The notes under the pieces are model-generated. The model saw only the letters and a list, made by a program, of their open reading frames with translations, was not told the DNA's origin and searched no databases. Made by a program: the position numbers and the translations under genes. A DNA stretch of 46,164 bases from Verrucomicrobiaceae bacterium UBA7681 (GTDB lineage: Bacteria; Verrucomicrobiota; Verrucomicrobiia; Verrucomicrobiales; Verrucomicrobiaceae): positions 1 to 46,164 of the forward strand of contig DLGZ01000059.1 in NCBI GenBank assembly GCA_002482965.1, written 5' to 3'. Every line of letters starts with the position of its first letter. Position 1 is the stretch's first letter. Shown here piece by piece: positions 1-8,282 of the stretch.

Positions 1-680
1 GCCACTGGATCGGCCACGGGGATTTTGGAAAGCTGCTGCTGCATTTCGATGAGCTTTGGCCCGTCTGTCATCGTCGCGAGCTTTGGCTCGGTGAAGCCGG
101 TGGTGCGTCGGGAGATTTCGACCAGCGAATCGAGATCCGGGAACGGCACCTTGATTTTGAACATGAAGCGGTCGAGCTGCGCTTCGGGCAGCGGGTAGGT
201 GCCTTCCATTTCCATGGGGTTCTGCGTGGCCAGCACGAGGAAGGGTTCCGGCACCAGGTGGCGCTCGCCGCCGGTGGTCACGCAGCGTTCCTGCATGACT
301 TCCAGCAACGCGGCCTGGGTCTTGGGAGTGGCGCGATTGATTTCATCCACCAGCAGCAAGTTCTTGAACACCGGGCCTTTTTCATAGCGCAGCGTGCGGT
401 GGCCTTTTTCGTCTTCACCGACGATGTGGGTGCCGAGAATGTCCGCCGGCATCAGGTCGGGCGTACACTGCACACGGCCGGGCTCCAGACCGACCACCTG
501 CGAGAGCGTGCGCACGAGATAGGTTTTGCCGAGGCCAGGAACGCCTTCCAGCAGCACATGGCCGCCGGAGAAAATCGCGACCAGCACATCGCTGAGCAGT
601 TCATCGTAGCCGACGATGGCCTTTTGCATCTCGGCCTTGAGATTGGTGAACAGGGTGCGGAAGTCTGCGTGGTCGGGCAT
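1..680 (-). CDS. MoxR-family AAA+ ATPase, C-terminus outside the window
   Basis: Reads in one open frame from an ATG at 680 to the left edge (226 codons), so the C-terminal lid region is missing. The product carries the Walker A motif EGVPGLGKT near residue 55, a Walker B motif LLLVDEINR and the conserved stretch QNPMEMEGTYPLPEAQLDR, all diagnostic of MoxR ATPases. These proteins are AAA+ chaperone-like enzymes that usually work with VWA-domain and DUF58 proteins to mature periplasmic or metalloenzyme targets; such partners would lie beyond the left edge. The start fits the family (MPDHADFRTLF followed by the AEMQKAIVG helix). It lies 60 bp downstream of a small coiled-coil gene on the same strand, probably in one operon. 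Family assignment is firm; the cellular target is unknown. Confidence 0.93.
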   Translation of the reverse strand, partial: MPDHADFRTLFTNLKAEMQKAIVGYDELLSDVLVAIFSGGHVLLEGVPGLGKTYLVRTLSQVVGLEPGRVQCTPDLMPADILGTHIVGEDEKGHRTLRYEKGPVFKNLLLVDEINRATPKTQAALLEVMQERCVTTGGERHLVPEPFLVLATQNPMEMEGTYPLPEAQLDRFMFKIKVPFPDLDSLVEISRRTTGFTEPKLATMTDGPKLIEMQQQLSKIPVADPV

Positions 681-740
681 GGAGCGATTCTCGCCAGCGG
701 CTCCCATTGCGCAAGGGTGGTTGTCACCTTCGCGGTGATT

Positions 741-1196
741 TCACTTGTTGCCGCCGGAAGGCCTGGGAGCCTTGGGGGGTGGTGGTGTCTGCAGCGGCCC
801 TGGTGTGCGCAGTGGCGTTGAGGCCACGGGCTTATGATAAATTCCACTTGGCTGTTCCGTCACGGTCGGTAGCCCCAATGCCTCCCGCAGGAACTTGAGC
901 GAGCAAGGCGGCGATTTTTCATTGGCCGCCAGAAGCGTCCTGACTTCGTCTGCGATCGCCTCCACTTCGTCTGGCTGTGCTTTGCGCAGCATGCTTAATA
1001 AAACCAGTCCCAGCAGTGCGTTGTCCCGCTCCAGTTGCAGGATTTTCTCGTTCGTGTCCTTCAGAATCTGAGCATGCCGCACCGAGGTGGATCGGGCGCT
1101 GAGCCTGGCGCTCTCGGCCTCATACATGGCCTTGTCGAGGCGTGAGTCTTGAAACAAGTCTGCAACATCACCAAAAAATAAACTGCTGAGTTTCAT
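741..1196 (-). CDS. hypothetical coiled-coil protein
   Basis: A 151-residue protein that I do not recognise. Residues about 15-60 are charged and heptad-like (RLDKAMYEAESARLSARS, then ILQLERDNALLG), suggesting a short coiled coil. The middle is helical and acidic, and the last 35 residues are rich in proline with basic residues, likely disordered. There is no signal peptide or membrane segment. I chose the ATG at 1196 (MKLSSLFF) over the GTG one codon upstream. It sits directly upstream of the MoxR gene on the same strand with a 60-bp gap, so co-transcription is likely and a structural or regulatory role beside MoxR is possible. The function is not inferable from sequence alone. Confidence 0.6.
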   Translation of the reverse strand: MKLSSLFFGDVADLFQDSRLDKAMYEAESARLSARSTSVRHAQILKDTNEKILQLERDNALLGLVLLSMLRKAQPDEVEAIADEVRTLLAANEKSPPCSLKFLREALGLPTVTEQPSGIYHKPVASTPLRTPGPLQTPPPPKAPRPSGGNK

Positions 1197-1302
1197 CACT
1201 GCGGATGATTGAGGCTGGTGGCCCGTTGTCGATTACAAAGTGACAAGCGGGATTCTCTCCACCCGCTTCGCATGGAGCAAGGGTGGCTCGCACGCTCTGG
1301 GA

Positions 1303-3945
1303 TCAATCCATCTGCACCAAAATCTCGCGGGGCTTGGCACCTTCGCCGGGGCCGATGATGCCGCGGTCTTCGAGAATGTCGATCATGCGGGCGGCGCGGC
1401 CGTAGCCGAGGCGCAGGCGGCGCTGCAGCAGGCTGGTGCTGGCTTTCTTTTCCTGGCGGATGACTTCCAGGCACTTTTCCAGGCATTCCTGCTCTTCGGA
1501 GCTGACGCCATCTTCACCCATGTCATCGTCGTCGCCAAACTCGCCGCTTTCGTCATCGACTTTGACATCGAAGACCGGCTTGCCCTGCGCGACGCAATGC
1601 TGGACCAGCGCATGAATTTCGTCATCGGTGACCAGTGCGCCCTGGCTGCGGATCGGCTGCGCACCACCGGGCGGCACGTAGAGCATGTCCCCTTTGCCGA
1701 CGAGATTTTCCGCGCCTTTGCGGTCGAGAATGACGCGGCTGTCCAGCGCGGAGGACACTTGGAACGCGATGCGCGTCGGGATGTTCGCCTTGATGACGCC
1801 GGTGATGACGTCCGCACGCGGAGTCTGCGTGGCGACGATGAGGTGAATGCCGGCGGCACGGGCCATCTGCGTGATGCGGGCGATGGCCACTTCGATGTCC
1901 GCAGGCGCGGTCTGCATCAAATCCGCGAGCTCGTCCACGATGACGACGATGTAGGGCATCGTGTCAGGAATGACGACCTCCTGCCTGCGCGGCGGTGGTG
2001 CCTGGGAATCTCCGAGCCAGGTACCGCTGGCATCGCGCATTTCGTTGTCGCCATCCACCGTGCCGACTTCGGCGGTCTTCGGTGCTTCGTTTTCCTGCGC
2101 AGCCTCCTCGGCGAAAGCGGCGGAGACAAGGGCGTCGTCCACTCCGGCTTTGGTCTTGGGCTTGGTTTTGACTGCGGGGGCGGCGGCTTCTGCTGTGGCA
2201 GCAGCGGCATTGCGTGCGGCACGAGCGGCTTCCGCCTCGGCCTTGCGTTTGACATTGCGGTTGTTGAAAGCTTCGAAATTACGGCAGCCTTCCTGCGCGA
2301 AAATCTGGTAGCGGTTTTCCATCTCCTTGACCACCCAGCGCAGCGCCAGCAGCGCCTTCTTCGGATCCGTCACCACTGGCAGCGCCAGATGCGGCAGATC
2401 CTCGTAGTTTTGCATTTCCACGACCTTGGGGTCGATCATGATGAAGCGCAGCTCATCCGGTGCAAAACGGCAGATCAGGCTGGTGATGATGCTGTTGATG
2501 CACACGCTCTTACCACTGCCCGTGGCACCCGCGACGAGCAGATGCGGCATGGCGGCGAGATCGCCGATGATCGTCTTGCCGTACACGTCTTTGCCTAAAG
2601 CGACGGGCAGCTTGGACTTGCCGTTGACGAACACATCGTCCTCCAGCAGTTCGCGCAGCGGCACGATGGTCTTCTCAGAGTTGGCCAGTTCGATGCCGAC
2701 GGTGTCTTTGCCGGGAATCGGCGCGAGGATGTTGATGCGCTCGGCGCGCGTTGCACGGGCGATGTCCGCATCCAGATTCGCGATGCGGCTCACGCGCAGG
2801 CCATCGACCGGACGCACCTCATAGCGAGTGATGGCAGGGCCACGGGTAATGTCCCCCGGCTCCACGCTGATGCCGAAACTGGCCAGCGCTCTGACGATGG
2901 TGGCCTGGATGCCCAGGAGTTCGCTCTTGTCCGTGGGGGCACGATTCGTCTCCTCCGGCCATTTCAGCAGCTCCATGGAGGGCAGCTTGTAATCCTTGAA
3001 AAGCTTGGTCAGATTTCCCAGCGAGCCATGCGGGGCCTGCTCCATCTTCTGCGCACGCTTCTGCTCCCAGACTTCGGCCAGCTTTGGCTTGTCGCTGCGA
3101 TCGTCATGCGCACGAGAGATCGAGGAGTCGATGATCTTCGGTGGTGGTGGGTCAAACTTGAGCGGAAGCTCCATGTTGGTGGCAGGCCCAGCAGCAGGTG
3201 TGTCCCCGCGCAATTCTGCCGAGCCTTTTTTCTTCTTCCGCAGGCCTTCCGGCACTGGCGTCACGGTTCCATAAATCGTGTTCGCGGCTTCTTCGGCCAG
3301 CTTTTCTTGGATCAGCCGCTGCGCCTCGCGCTCGGCCTTCCAGCGGGTCAGTTCCAAACGAATATTCTGGATCACCGTCAGTGGGTGCTGGCCGGTCACG
3401 AGGAAAAGTCCGCCCATGTAAACAGTGCCTAGTACCAGAGTGGCCCCCACCTTGCCGAGAAGATTCCTCAGGAGACTGCCGCCGATCACATAGCCCAGAC
3501 CGCCCGAACCGCCCAGCGGCGTGAAATGATCCCGCTCGCTCAGCAGATTCTGCACTTCAAGCAGCGCAGCACCACTGATGATCATGACAGCCACGCCCAG
3601 CCAGGCTGCGCGGGTGATCTTCATCTTGGAGTGCAGTTTGCACACGCCAAACCACGTCATGCTGAAGGGCAGCAGATAAGCGGAAAAACCCATGAGCCAG
3701 AGCATGTGCCCCGCCGCCAGTGCACCAATGCGACCGACAAAATTGTGCGTCGTGTCCCCGGAAGATTCGGACAGCGCCAGAAAGGACCAGGACGGCATGT
3801 CGCGCGGATCATACGACACCAGCGCCAGCAGCAGCATGGCCGCCAGCATCAGCAAGAGGATGCCGAAGGCATCATTCCATGGGCCTTCCTTCTCGTCCGT
3901 AGATCGGGCGCGAGGGGGGCGGGCGGCAGCGGCGGCACGGCTCAT
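1303..3945 (-). CDS. ftsK: FtsK/SpoIIIE DNA translocase with internal Ala-rich insert
   Basis: 880-residue septal DNA pump that moves chromosome ends through the closing septum. The order is: basic N-terminus; hydrophobic membrane segments between residues 25 and 190; a charged linker 200-310; the alpha/beta motor with Walker A GATGSGKS at 473-480 and Walker B IVVIVDELADLM at 666-677; and a C-terminal winged-helix gamma domain from about 835 (LLQRRLRLGYGRAARMIDIL) that reads KOPS-type polarity sequences. Between the Walker motifs, residues about 567-658 form an Ala/Glu/Lys/Pro-rich low-complexity segment not present in typical FtsK motors, where NFEAFNNRNV is followed closely by MPYIVVIVDE. 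A second acidic stretch (GEFGDDDDMGED) precedes gamma. Start chosen at the first ATG, with an Arg/Ala N-terminus typical of the family. Function is well supported; the meaning of the insert is unknown. Confidence 0.96.
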   Translation of the reverse strand: MSRAAAAARPPRARSTDEKEGPWNDAFGILLLMLAAMLLLALVSYDPRDMPSWSFLALSESSGDTTHNFVGRIGALAAGHMLWLMGFSAYLLPFSMTWFGVCKLHSKMKITRAAWLGVAVMIISGAALLEVQNLLSERDHFTPLGGSGGLGYVIGGSLLRNLLGKVGATLVLGTVYMGGLFLVTGQHPLTVIQNIRLELTRWKAEREAQRLIQEKLAEEAANTIYGTVTPVPEGLRKKKKGSAELRGDTPAAGPATNMELPLKFDPPPPKIIDSSISRAHDDRSDKPKLAEVWEQKRAQKMEQAPHGSLGNLTKLFKDYKLPSMELLKWPEETNRAPTDKSELLGIQATIVRALASFGISVEPGDITRGPAITRYEVRPVDGLRVSRIANLDADIARATRAERINILAPIPGKDTVGIELANSEKTIVPLRELLEDDVFVNGKSKLPVALGKDVYGKTIIGDLAAMPHLLVAGATGSGKSVCINSIITSLICRFAPDELRFIMIDPKVVEMQNYEDLPHLALPVVTDPKKALLALRWVVKEMENRYQIFAQEGCRNFEAFNNRNVKRKAEAEAARAARNAAAATAEAAAPAVKTKPKTKAGVDDALVSAAFAEEAAQENEAPKTAEVGTVDGDNEMRDASGTWLGDSQAPPPRRQEVVIPDTMPYIVVIVDELADLMQTAPADIEVAIARITQMARAAGIHLIVATQTPRADVITGVIKANIPTRIAFQVSSALDSRVILDRKGAENLVGKGDMLYVPPGGAQPIRSQGALVTDDEIHALVQHCVAQGKPVFDVKVDDESGEFGDDDDMGEDGVSSEEQECLEKCLEVIRQEKKASTSLLQRRLRLGYGRAARMIDILEDRGIIGPGEGAKPREILVQMD

Positions 3946-4104
3946 AACGACAATCTGGTAATTGTGGCAGACGAAATTATTTAAGGCTACCGAAATATTT
4001 ACCTTGCCTCACTTTTATGAATCGGCTTCGATCCAACCTAGGATGCTGCTTGACCGCAAAATTCCCGCGAACATCTTTGCTCGTCGCTACGTCACACCAC
4101 AATC

Positions 4105-4539
4105 ATGAAAACCACCCTTACCCTCACCCTTGCCGCCGTGCTCGCCCTCGGCGTCTCCGTCACCTCCACCACCAGCGCTCAGGACGCCGGCAAAGTGGAC
4201 TTCGAAAAGCAGATCCTCCCCATCCTGAAGGAAAGCTGCTTCAAGTGCCACGAAAAGGAGCACGAAGACAACGGCAAGATCAAAAAGCCCAAAGGCGGCC
4301 TGCGTCTTGATGGCGCTGCGGTCATCATCAAGGGTGGCAAAGAGTATCCGGATGAAAATGTCGTCGCCGGCAAGCCTGACGCCAGCTGGCTGGTGAAGAC
4401 CATGGCCCTCCCTGACACCGACGACATGGCCATGCCTCCAGAAGGCAAAGGCGACCGCATCACCCCGGCCAACATCGACCTCATCAAGAAGTGGATCACC
4501 GAAGGTGCCAGCTTCGGAGCCTGGAAAGGCGTCGAGTAA
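4105..4539 (+). CDS. secreted PSCyt1-type cytochrome c domain protein
   Basis: 144 residues with a clear Sec signal peptide (hydrophobic core 4-22, likely cleavage after TTSAQ). The mature protein begins VDFEKQILPILKESCFKCHE, with one heme c motif CFKCH at residues 45-49. It then follows the layout of the planctomycete/verrucomicrobial cytochrome C domain (PF07635): a KGGLRLDG block, then SWLVKTMALPDTDDMAMPPEG with candidate axial Met residues, and a closing IDLIKKWITEGASF helix. It is likely a periplasmic electron carrier. It is monocistronic: the next feature downstream is a strong terminator hairpin. It is divergent from ftsK across a 159-bp gap. The redox partner is unknown. Confidence 0.9.
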   Translation: MKTTLTLTLAAVLALGVSVTSTTSAQDAGKVDFEKQILPILKESCFKCHEKEHEDNGKIKKPKGGLRLDGAAVIIKGGKEYPDENVVAGKPDASWLVKTMALPDTDDMAMPPEGKGDRITPANIDLIKKWITEGASFGAWKGVE

Positions 4540-4567
4540 TTTCTCAGTAACCCCATTCACCACGGAG

Positions 4568-4596
4568 GGCGGAGCCTAGGCTCCGCCTTTCTTTTT
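4568..4596 (+). terminator. intrinsic terminator after the PSCyt1 cytochrome gene
   Basis: A perfect 9-bp inverted repeat GGCGGAGCC/GGCTCCGCC separated by two bases lies at 4568-4587 and is followed by the T-rich tract TTTCTTTTT at 4588-4596. It starts 29 bp after the cytochrome stop codon and ends 8 bp before the next start, so it separates the two genes transcriptionally. Confidence 0.85.
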
Positions 4597-4604
4597 CCCA
4601 TTTC

Positions 4605-5645
4605 ATGAACACCCCATTTCGTTTCACCACCTGCCGCGCCGGATCTGAAGCCACGCTCAAGCGTGACATCGCCAGCCACTTCGTCGGTGAACTCACGCCT
4701 GCGTTCATGAAGCCGCAGTTCATCACCTGGAAGGTGAAGCATCCAGGCTTCAGCCCGCCGAAAAACCTCAGCCACTTTGCGCGCGTCAGCGGCATCTCCC
4801 TCGGCCTATGCAAAACGCTGGCCGAACTGGTCGAGCACGCCCGCAGCCTCGGCAGCAAGCCCCTTCGCCTGCACGTCTTCCCGCGCATCACGGCGGAGGA
4901 CGGCGTGGAAGCCGCCACCTGGCAGCGCATCGACGCGCTCACCGCTGAAATCACCGCCGCACTCGAACAGGCGGGTATCGCCCTCGAAACGCAGCAGCCC
5001 CTCGCCCAGGGCGATCTCATTCTCGATGTCATCGTCGGCGAAACGAATGAAGAGCCTCTCTTCCTCGGTTGTCATGAGCACCAGCCCGGCATGCACACCC
5101 ATCCCGGTGGCCTGCCCCGCATTTCCCTGCCCGCCGACGTACCCTCCCGTGCCTGGCTCAAGCTCGAACAAGCCCTCGCCTGGCGTGGCTGGGATCAGCT
5201 TGATCTGAGCGGGCAGACCGCTCTCGATCTCGGCTGCGCTCCCGGCGGCGCCACCTATGCGCTGATCCAACGCGGTATGAATGTCCTCGGCATCGATACG
5301 GCTGAAATGGACCCGCGCGTGCTCGATCTGGCCAAGGCCAAAGGCGTCCGCTTCGACCACTGGCGCACCGCCGCAGGCCGGCTCAATCTCACCGCCCTGC
5401 CGAAAGAAGCCGCGCTGCTGCTGTGTGACATCAATCTCGCCCCGCCACTGGTCATTCCCGAAATTCAACGCATTCAAGATGCGGTGCAGGCACGGCGGCT
5501 GATCCTCACGATCAAGCTCAACACCCCTGCCCTCGAAGACCGCGCCCACGAATTCATCGACACGATTCGTGATTTCGCCCCAGCCCCCGTGTTTGCCACG
5601 CAGCTTGCGGGCAACCGGAGAGAGATTTGCGTTTGCGCCGGTTAA
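4605..5645 (+). CDS. RlmM/FtsJ-like 2'-O-ribose rRNA methyltransferase
   Basis: 346 residues. The N-terminal half resembles the THUMP-like region of RlmM (FRFTTCRAGSEATLKRD at the start). The C-terminal half is a Rossmann methyltransferase with SAM motif ALDLGCAPGGATYAL near residue 206. The FtsJ-type K-D-K-E catalytic set is visible: an upstream lysine, D in LLLCDINLAP, K in LTIKLNTP and E in RREICVCAG at the very C-terminus. RlmM methylates the 2'-OH of a cytidine in 23S rRNA; whether this protein has the same target is inference. Its stop codon TAA at 5643-5645 overlaps the convergent glpX stop by three bases. The start ATG lies just after the preceding terminator. Confidence 0.85.
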   Translation: MNTPFRFTTCRAGSEATLKRDIASHFVGELTPAFMKPQFITWKVKHPGFSPPKNLSHFARVSGISLGLCKTLAELVEHARSLGSKPLRLHVFPRITAEDGVEAATWQRIDALTAEITAALEQAGIALETQQPLAQGDLILDVIVGETNEEPLFLGCHEHQPGMHTHPGGLPRISLPADVPSRAWLKLEQALAWRGWDQLDLSGQTALDLGCAPGGATYALIQRGMNVLGIDTAEMDPRVLDLAKAKGVRFDHWRTAAGRLNLTALPKEAALLLCDINLAPPLVIPEIQRIQDAVQARRLILTIKLNTPALEDRAHEFIDTIRDFAPAPVFATQLAGNRREICVCAG

Positions 5646-6691
5646 GCCCGCAGCGGCACCACCTTGCGGTCCAGATCATGCGTGGCGTGAATGCGGCGCA
5701 CCGTTCCGCTGCGTGAACGCATCAAAATGGAGTGTGTTTCCACGCGATGACCGACGAGCCGGCAGCCGGGCAGCAAAGGGCTGTCGCTGATGCCCGTGGC
5801 GCAGAACAAGGCGCTCTCTCCCACGATGAGTTCATGCACGCGGAAGACCTGGTCTATCTCAGCGGCTGGCGTGTACGCCGCGACTTCGGCGCGGTGGGCT
5901 TCATCGTGAAACCACATGCGCAGCTGCATGTCCCCACCGAGGCATTTCAGCGCAGCAGCGGCCAGAATGCCTTCGGGAGAACCACCCATGCCCACGTAGA
6001 GATCGCAGTTGGACTCCGGCATCGAGGGCGCAACAGCCGCAGCGATGTCGCCATCCGTCACCATTCTGAGGGCAGCGCCCGAGCGGCGGATCTGCTCAAC
6101 GATCTCGTGATGGCGCGGACGATCCATGGTGGAGACCACGAGGTCGCGCTCACGCTTGCCCAGGGCTTCCGCCACGAAGGTGATGACCTCCTGCAGCGGC
6201 ATGTCGAGGAAGCAGCGGTCTCCCCTGCCCTCCAGCGCCTTCTTCACGGCCGGCCCGTAGGCGATCTTGTGGCTGTAAAAGCTCGGGATGCTTTTCATGG
6301 CGCAGGGCGCGCCATCAGGAATCTGCGCCGCCGCGATGACGGAGATGCTGTTCGGCAAACCCTTGGCGATGTTGCTGGTGCCGTCGATAGGATCGAGAGC
6401 GATGTTGAATCGCGGCGTGCCATCGCGCCAGGTGCCCAGGTGTTCCCCCACGAAAATGCCGGGCGCATTGTCCTTGATGCCTTCGCCGATCACCACCTCG
6501 CCACGAATGTCGAGGATGTCGAAGACGCCATAGATCGCGCTGCATGCCGCACCATCGGCCAGCTCTTTTTCGCCCCGGCCAAGCCAGTGAATGGCCTGCA
6601 GGGCCGCGTTTTCCGTGGCACGCACGAATTCAAATTCGAGGACACGTTCTAAATCGTGAGCACTGCGCAGCGGTGGAAGTGACGTGGACAT
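5642..6691 (-). CDS. glpX: class II fructose-1,6-bisphosphatase (GlpX)
   Basis: 349 residues, close to the usual GlpX length. It hydrolyses fructose-1,6-bisphosphate to fructose-6-phosphate in gluconeogenesis; in some lineages it also acts on sedoheptulose bisphosphate. Visible signatures are GEGIKDNAPG at 69-78, the metal-binding DPIDGTSNIAKG at 100-111, and the later GMGGSPEGILAAAALKCLGG block. It is a cytosolic metal-dependent enzyme of the Li-sensitive phosphatase fold. The gene is convergent with the methyltransferase gene, with stop codons overlapping, and is transcribed away from mutM. The window also holds two fructose-bisphosphate aldolases (27919 and 33226), so FBP metabolism is well represented though not clustered. 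Confidence 0.96.
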   Translation of the reverse strand: MSTSLPPLRSAHDLERVLEFEFVRATENAALQAIHWLGRGEKELADGAACSAIYGVFDILDIRGEVVIGEGIKDNAPGIFVGEHLGTWRDGTPRFNIALDPIDGTSNIAKGLPNSISVIAAAQIPDGAPCAMKSIPSFYSHKIAYGPAVKKALEGRGDRCFLDMPLQEVITFVAEALGKRERDLVVSTMDRPRHHEIVEQIRRSGAALRMVTDGDIAAAVAPSMPESNCDLYVGMGGSPEGILAAAALKCLGGDMQLRMWFHDEAHRAEVAAYTPAAEIDQVFRVHELIVGESALFCATGISDSPLLPGCRLVGHRVETHSILMRSRSGTVRRIHATHDLDRKVVPLRA

Positions 6692-6700
6692 GGCTCAACC

Positions 6701-6777
6701 ATGTTGAATGACGAATGACAGAATGACGAACGAAAGAATCACAACTTTTTTGCCCTTTCCCCCAACAAGCTTGTTGG
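6701..6777. repeat. short GAATGAC repeats and 16-bp palindrome between glpX and mutM
   Basis: The 149-bp gap between glpX and mutM holds several copies of GAATGA(C) between 6705 and 6735, a T6 run, and a perfect 16-bp palindrome CCAACAAGCTTGTTGG at 6762-6777. On the minus strand the palindrome lies between the end of mutM and the start of glpX but is not followed by a T tract, so it is a poor intrinsic terminator; an operator or a weak attenuator are alternatives. Confidence 0.4.
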
Positions 6778-6840
6778 AATCGCCTGCCAGCGCCACTCGC
6801 GTTTGATTCGCGGGCATTCGCGCTTCGCGTTTGATCCCGC

Positions 6841-7653
6841 CTACTTCTGGCAGGTCGGACAAAAAAACGTCGAGCGCTGCCCCTGCACGATGCGTTTGAT
6901 GGGCGTCTTGCACACCCGGCACGGCTCGCCCGCACGATCATAAACGCGCAGCGTCAGCTTGAAGTAGCCGGGCTCGCCGCTCTCGTTCAAAAAGTCCCGC
7001 AGTGTCGTGCCGCCCATTTCGATGGAAGCCGCCAGCACCTCGCGGATGGCCTTCACGAGTTTCCCAAGCTTCGGCTTCGTCACCTTTCCAGCTGCCTGCC
7101 GTGGATTGATGCCCGCCATGAACAAGGCCTCGCTGGCGTAGATATTGCCGACACCGACGACGACATGCGCATCCATGATGACCTGCTTGATCGCTGCCGT
7201 CTTGCCCTTGCAGGCCGCCTGCAAATGCTCCGCCGTGAAGTCATCCCCCAGCGGCTCGGGACCAAGGTCTTTGAGCAGCGGATGCTCCATGGGATCCCCC
7301 TCAATCCACAGCGCTGCACCAAAACGACGCGGATCATGCAGGCGCAGCTGCTTGCCGCCCTCCAGCGTGATGGCCAGATGGTCATGCTTCTTGAACGGCG
7401 TCTCCGCCGGCAGCACCCGCAAATTTCCCGACATGCCGAGGTGCAGCAGCAGCGTGCCTTTGGCAGTGCCAAACAGCAGGTACTTCGCCCGGCGTGTGCC
7501 GGTTTCAATCCGGCAGCCTTCGAGTTCATGAATCGTGTCCGGAATCGGCCAGCGCAGCCGCTTGTCCCGCACGATCACTTCCCGAACCCGCTTGCCGATC
7601 ACATACGGAGAGACCCCGCGCAGAGCGGTTTCGACTTCGGGGAGTTCAGGCAT
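6841..7653 (-). CDS. mutM: formamidopyrimidine-DNA glycosylase (MutM/Fpg)
   Basis: 270 residues. The protein begins MPELPEVETALRG: after Met removal the N-terminal proline is the Schiff-base nucleophile and the next Glu is catalytic. I therefore place the start at 7653, although the frame stays open 22 codons further upstream. Lys57 (in RRAKYLLF) matches the conserved lysine of the beta-hairpin, and DPRRFG follows near 108. A C-terminal zinc finger with Cys245, Cys248, Cys265 and Cys268 completes the enzyme. It removes 8-oxoguanine and FapyG from DNA in base-excision repair. It is the last conserved chromosomal gene before the TIR/STAND island. Confidence 0.97.
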   Translation of the reverse strand: MPELPEVETALRGVSPYVIGKRVREVIVRDKRLRWPIPDTIHELEGCRIETGTRRAKYLLFGTAKGTLLLHLGMSGNLRVLPAETPFKKHDHLAITLEGGKQLRLHDPRRFGAALWIEGDPMEHPLLKDLGPEPLGDDFTAEHLQAACKGKTAAIKQVIMDAHVVVGVGNIYASEALFMAGINPRQAAGKVTKPKLGKLVKAIREVLAASIEMGGTTLRDFLNESGEPGYFKLTLRVYDRAGEPCRVCKTPIKRIVQGQRSTFFCPTCQK

Positions 7654-7913
7654 GATTCGATATGCTACACTCCAGAAATCCCGCAATGGCGAATTGATGA
7701 GGTTGTGAGCCTGCCCCAAATCACAGACGACTCACAGCTAGCACAGATGTGGTTGGTCGAAAAAGGTCAAAGAAGAAGAACTCTCTCTGATTTTTTTCTC
7801 TTCTTTCCTCTTTTTTCGGCTCCACCTTGCAGAGCACAATTGCTTTGCCATTCCACCGTGTTTCGCTTTGATGGCGCAATCCTGATCGGACAATCACTTA
7901 ACAGCGCCACCCA

Positions 7914-8282
7914 ATGCCCGACGATTTTCAATACGACGTTTTCCTCAGCCATAGTGGCAAGGACAAGAAAGTCGTCCGCGACATAGCCGAGCTATTGAAG
8001 ATGGACGGGGTCAAGATGTGGTTCGATGACTGGATCCTCATACCCGGCAACAGCATTTCTACCAAGATCGAGGAAGGCCTGGAGCGCTCGCGCGTGCTGG
8101 TGCTCTGCATGTCGGCCAATGCCTTCGGCTCCGACTGGGCGCAGTTGGAGTCCGGCACCTTTCGCTTCCGCGACCCGCTGAACAAGGAGCGCCGCATCCG
8201 CCTCCTGCGCCTCGACGACGCCCCCATCAAACGAATTCGAAGCAATCACAGTTCTCGACGCCGCTTATGGAGCCATTCCTAA
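7914..8282 (+). CDS. TIR-domain protein, apparently truncated at its C-terminus
   Basis: 122 residues that are almost entirely a bacterial TIR domain: strand A with YDVFLSHSGKDK at 7-18, the BB-loop region FDDWILIPGNSI at 37-48, and helix C with SANAFGSDWAQLESGTF at 67-83, where Glu79 is the expected NADase catalytic glutamate. The sequence follows a widespread bacterial TIR family up to LRLDDAPIK at 98-106. That family normally continues with a final strand and helix; here it ends in an unrelated basic tail (SSRRRLWSHS). The last 16 bases overlap the start of the downstream NTPase gene, so translational coupling is likely. Bacterial TIR domains typically hydrolyse NAD+ or make cyclic ADP-ribose signals in antiphage systems. 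Whether this shortened domain still folds is uncertain. Confidence 0.85.
   Translation: MPDDFQYDVFLSHSGKDKKVVRDIAELLKMDGVKMWFDDWILIPGNSISTKIEEGLERSRVLVLCMSANAFGSDWAQLESGTFRFRDPLNKERRIRLLRLDDAPIKRIRSNHSSRRRLWSHS

Noticed and set aside
1240..2598. Long open frame (452 codons) on the plus strand opposite ftsK
   Set aside because: It is the antisense shadow of a GC-rich gene: ftsK on the minus strand has all motor motifs, and the plus-strand product has no recognisable family and skewed composition.
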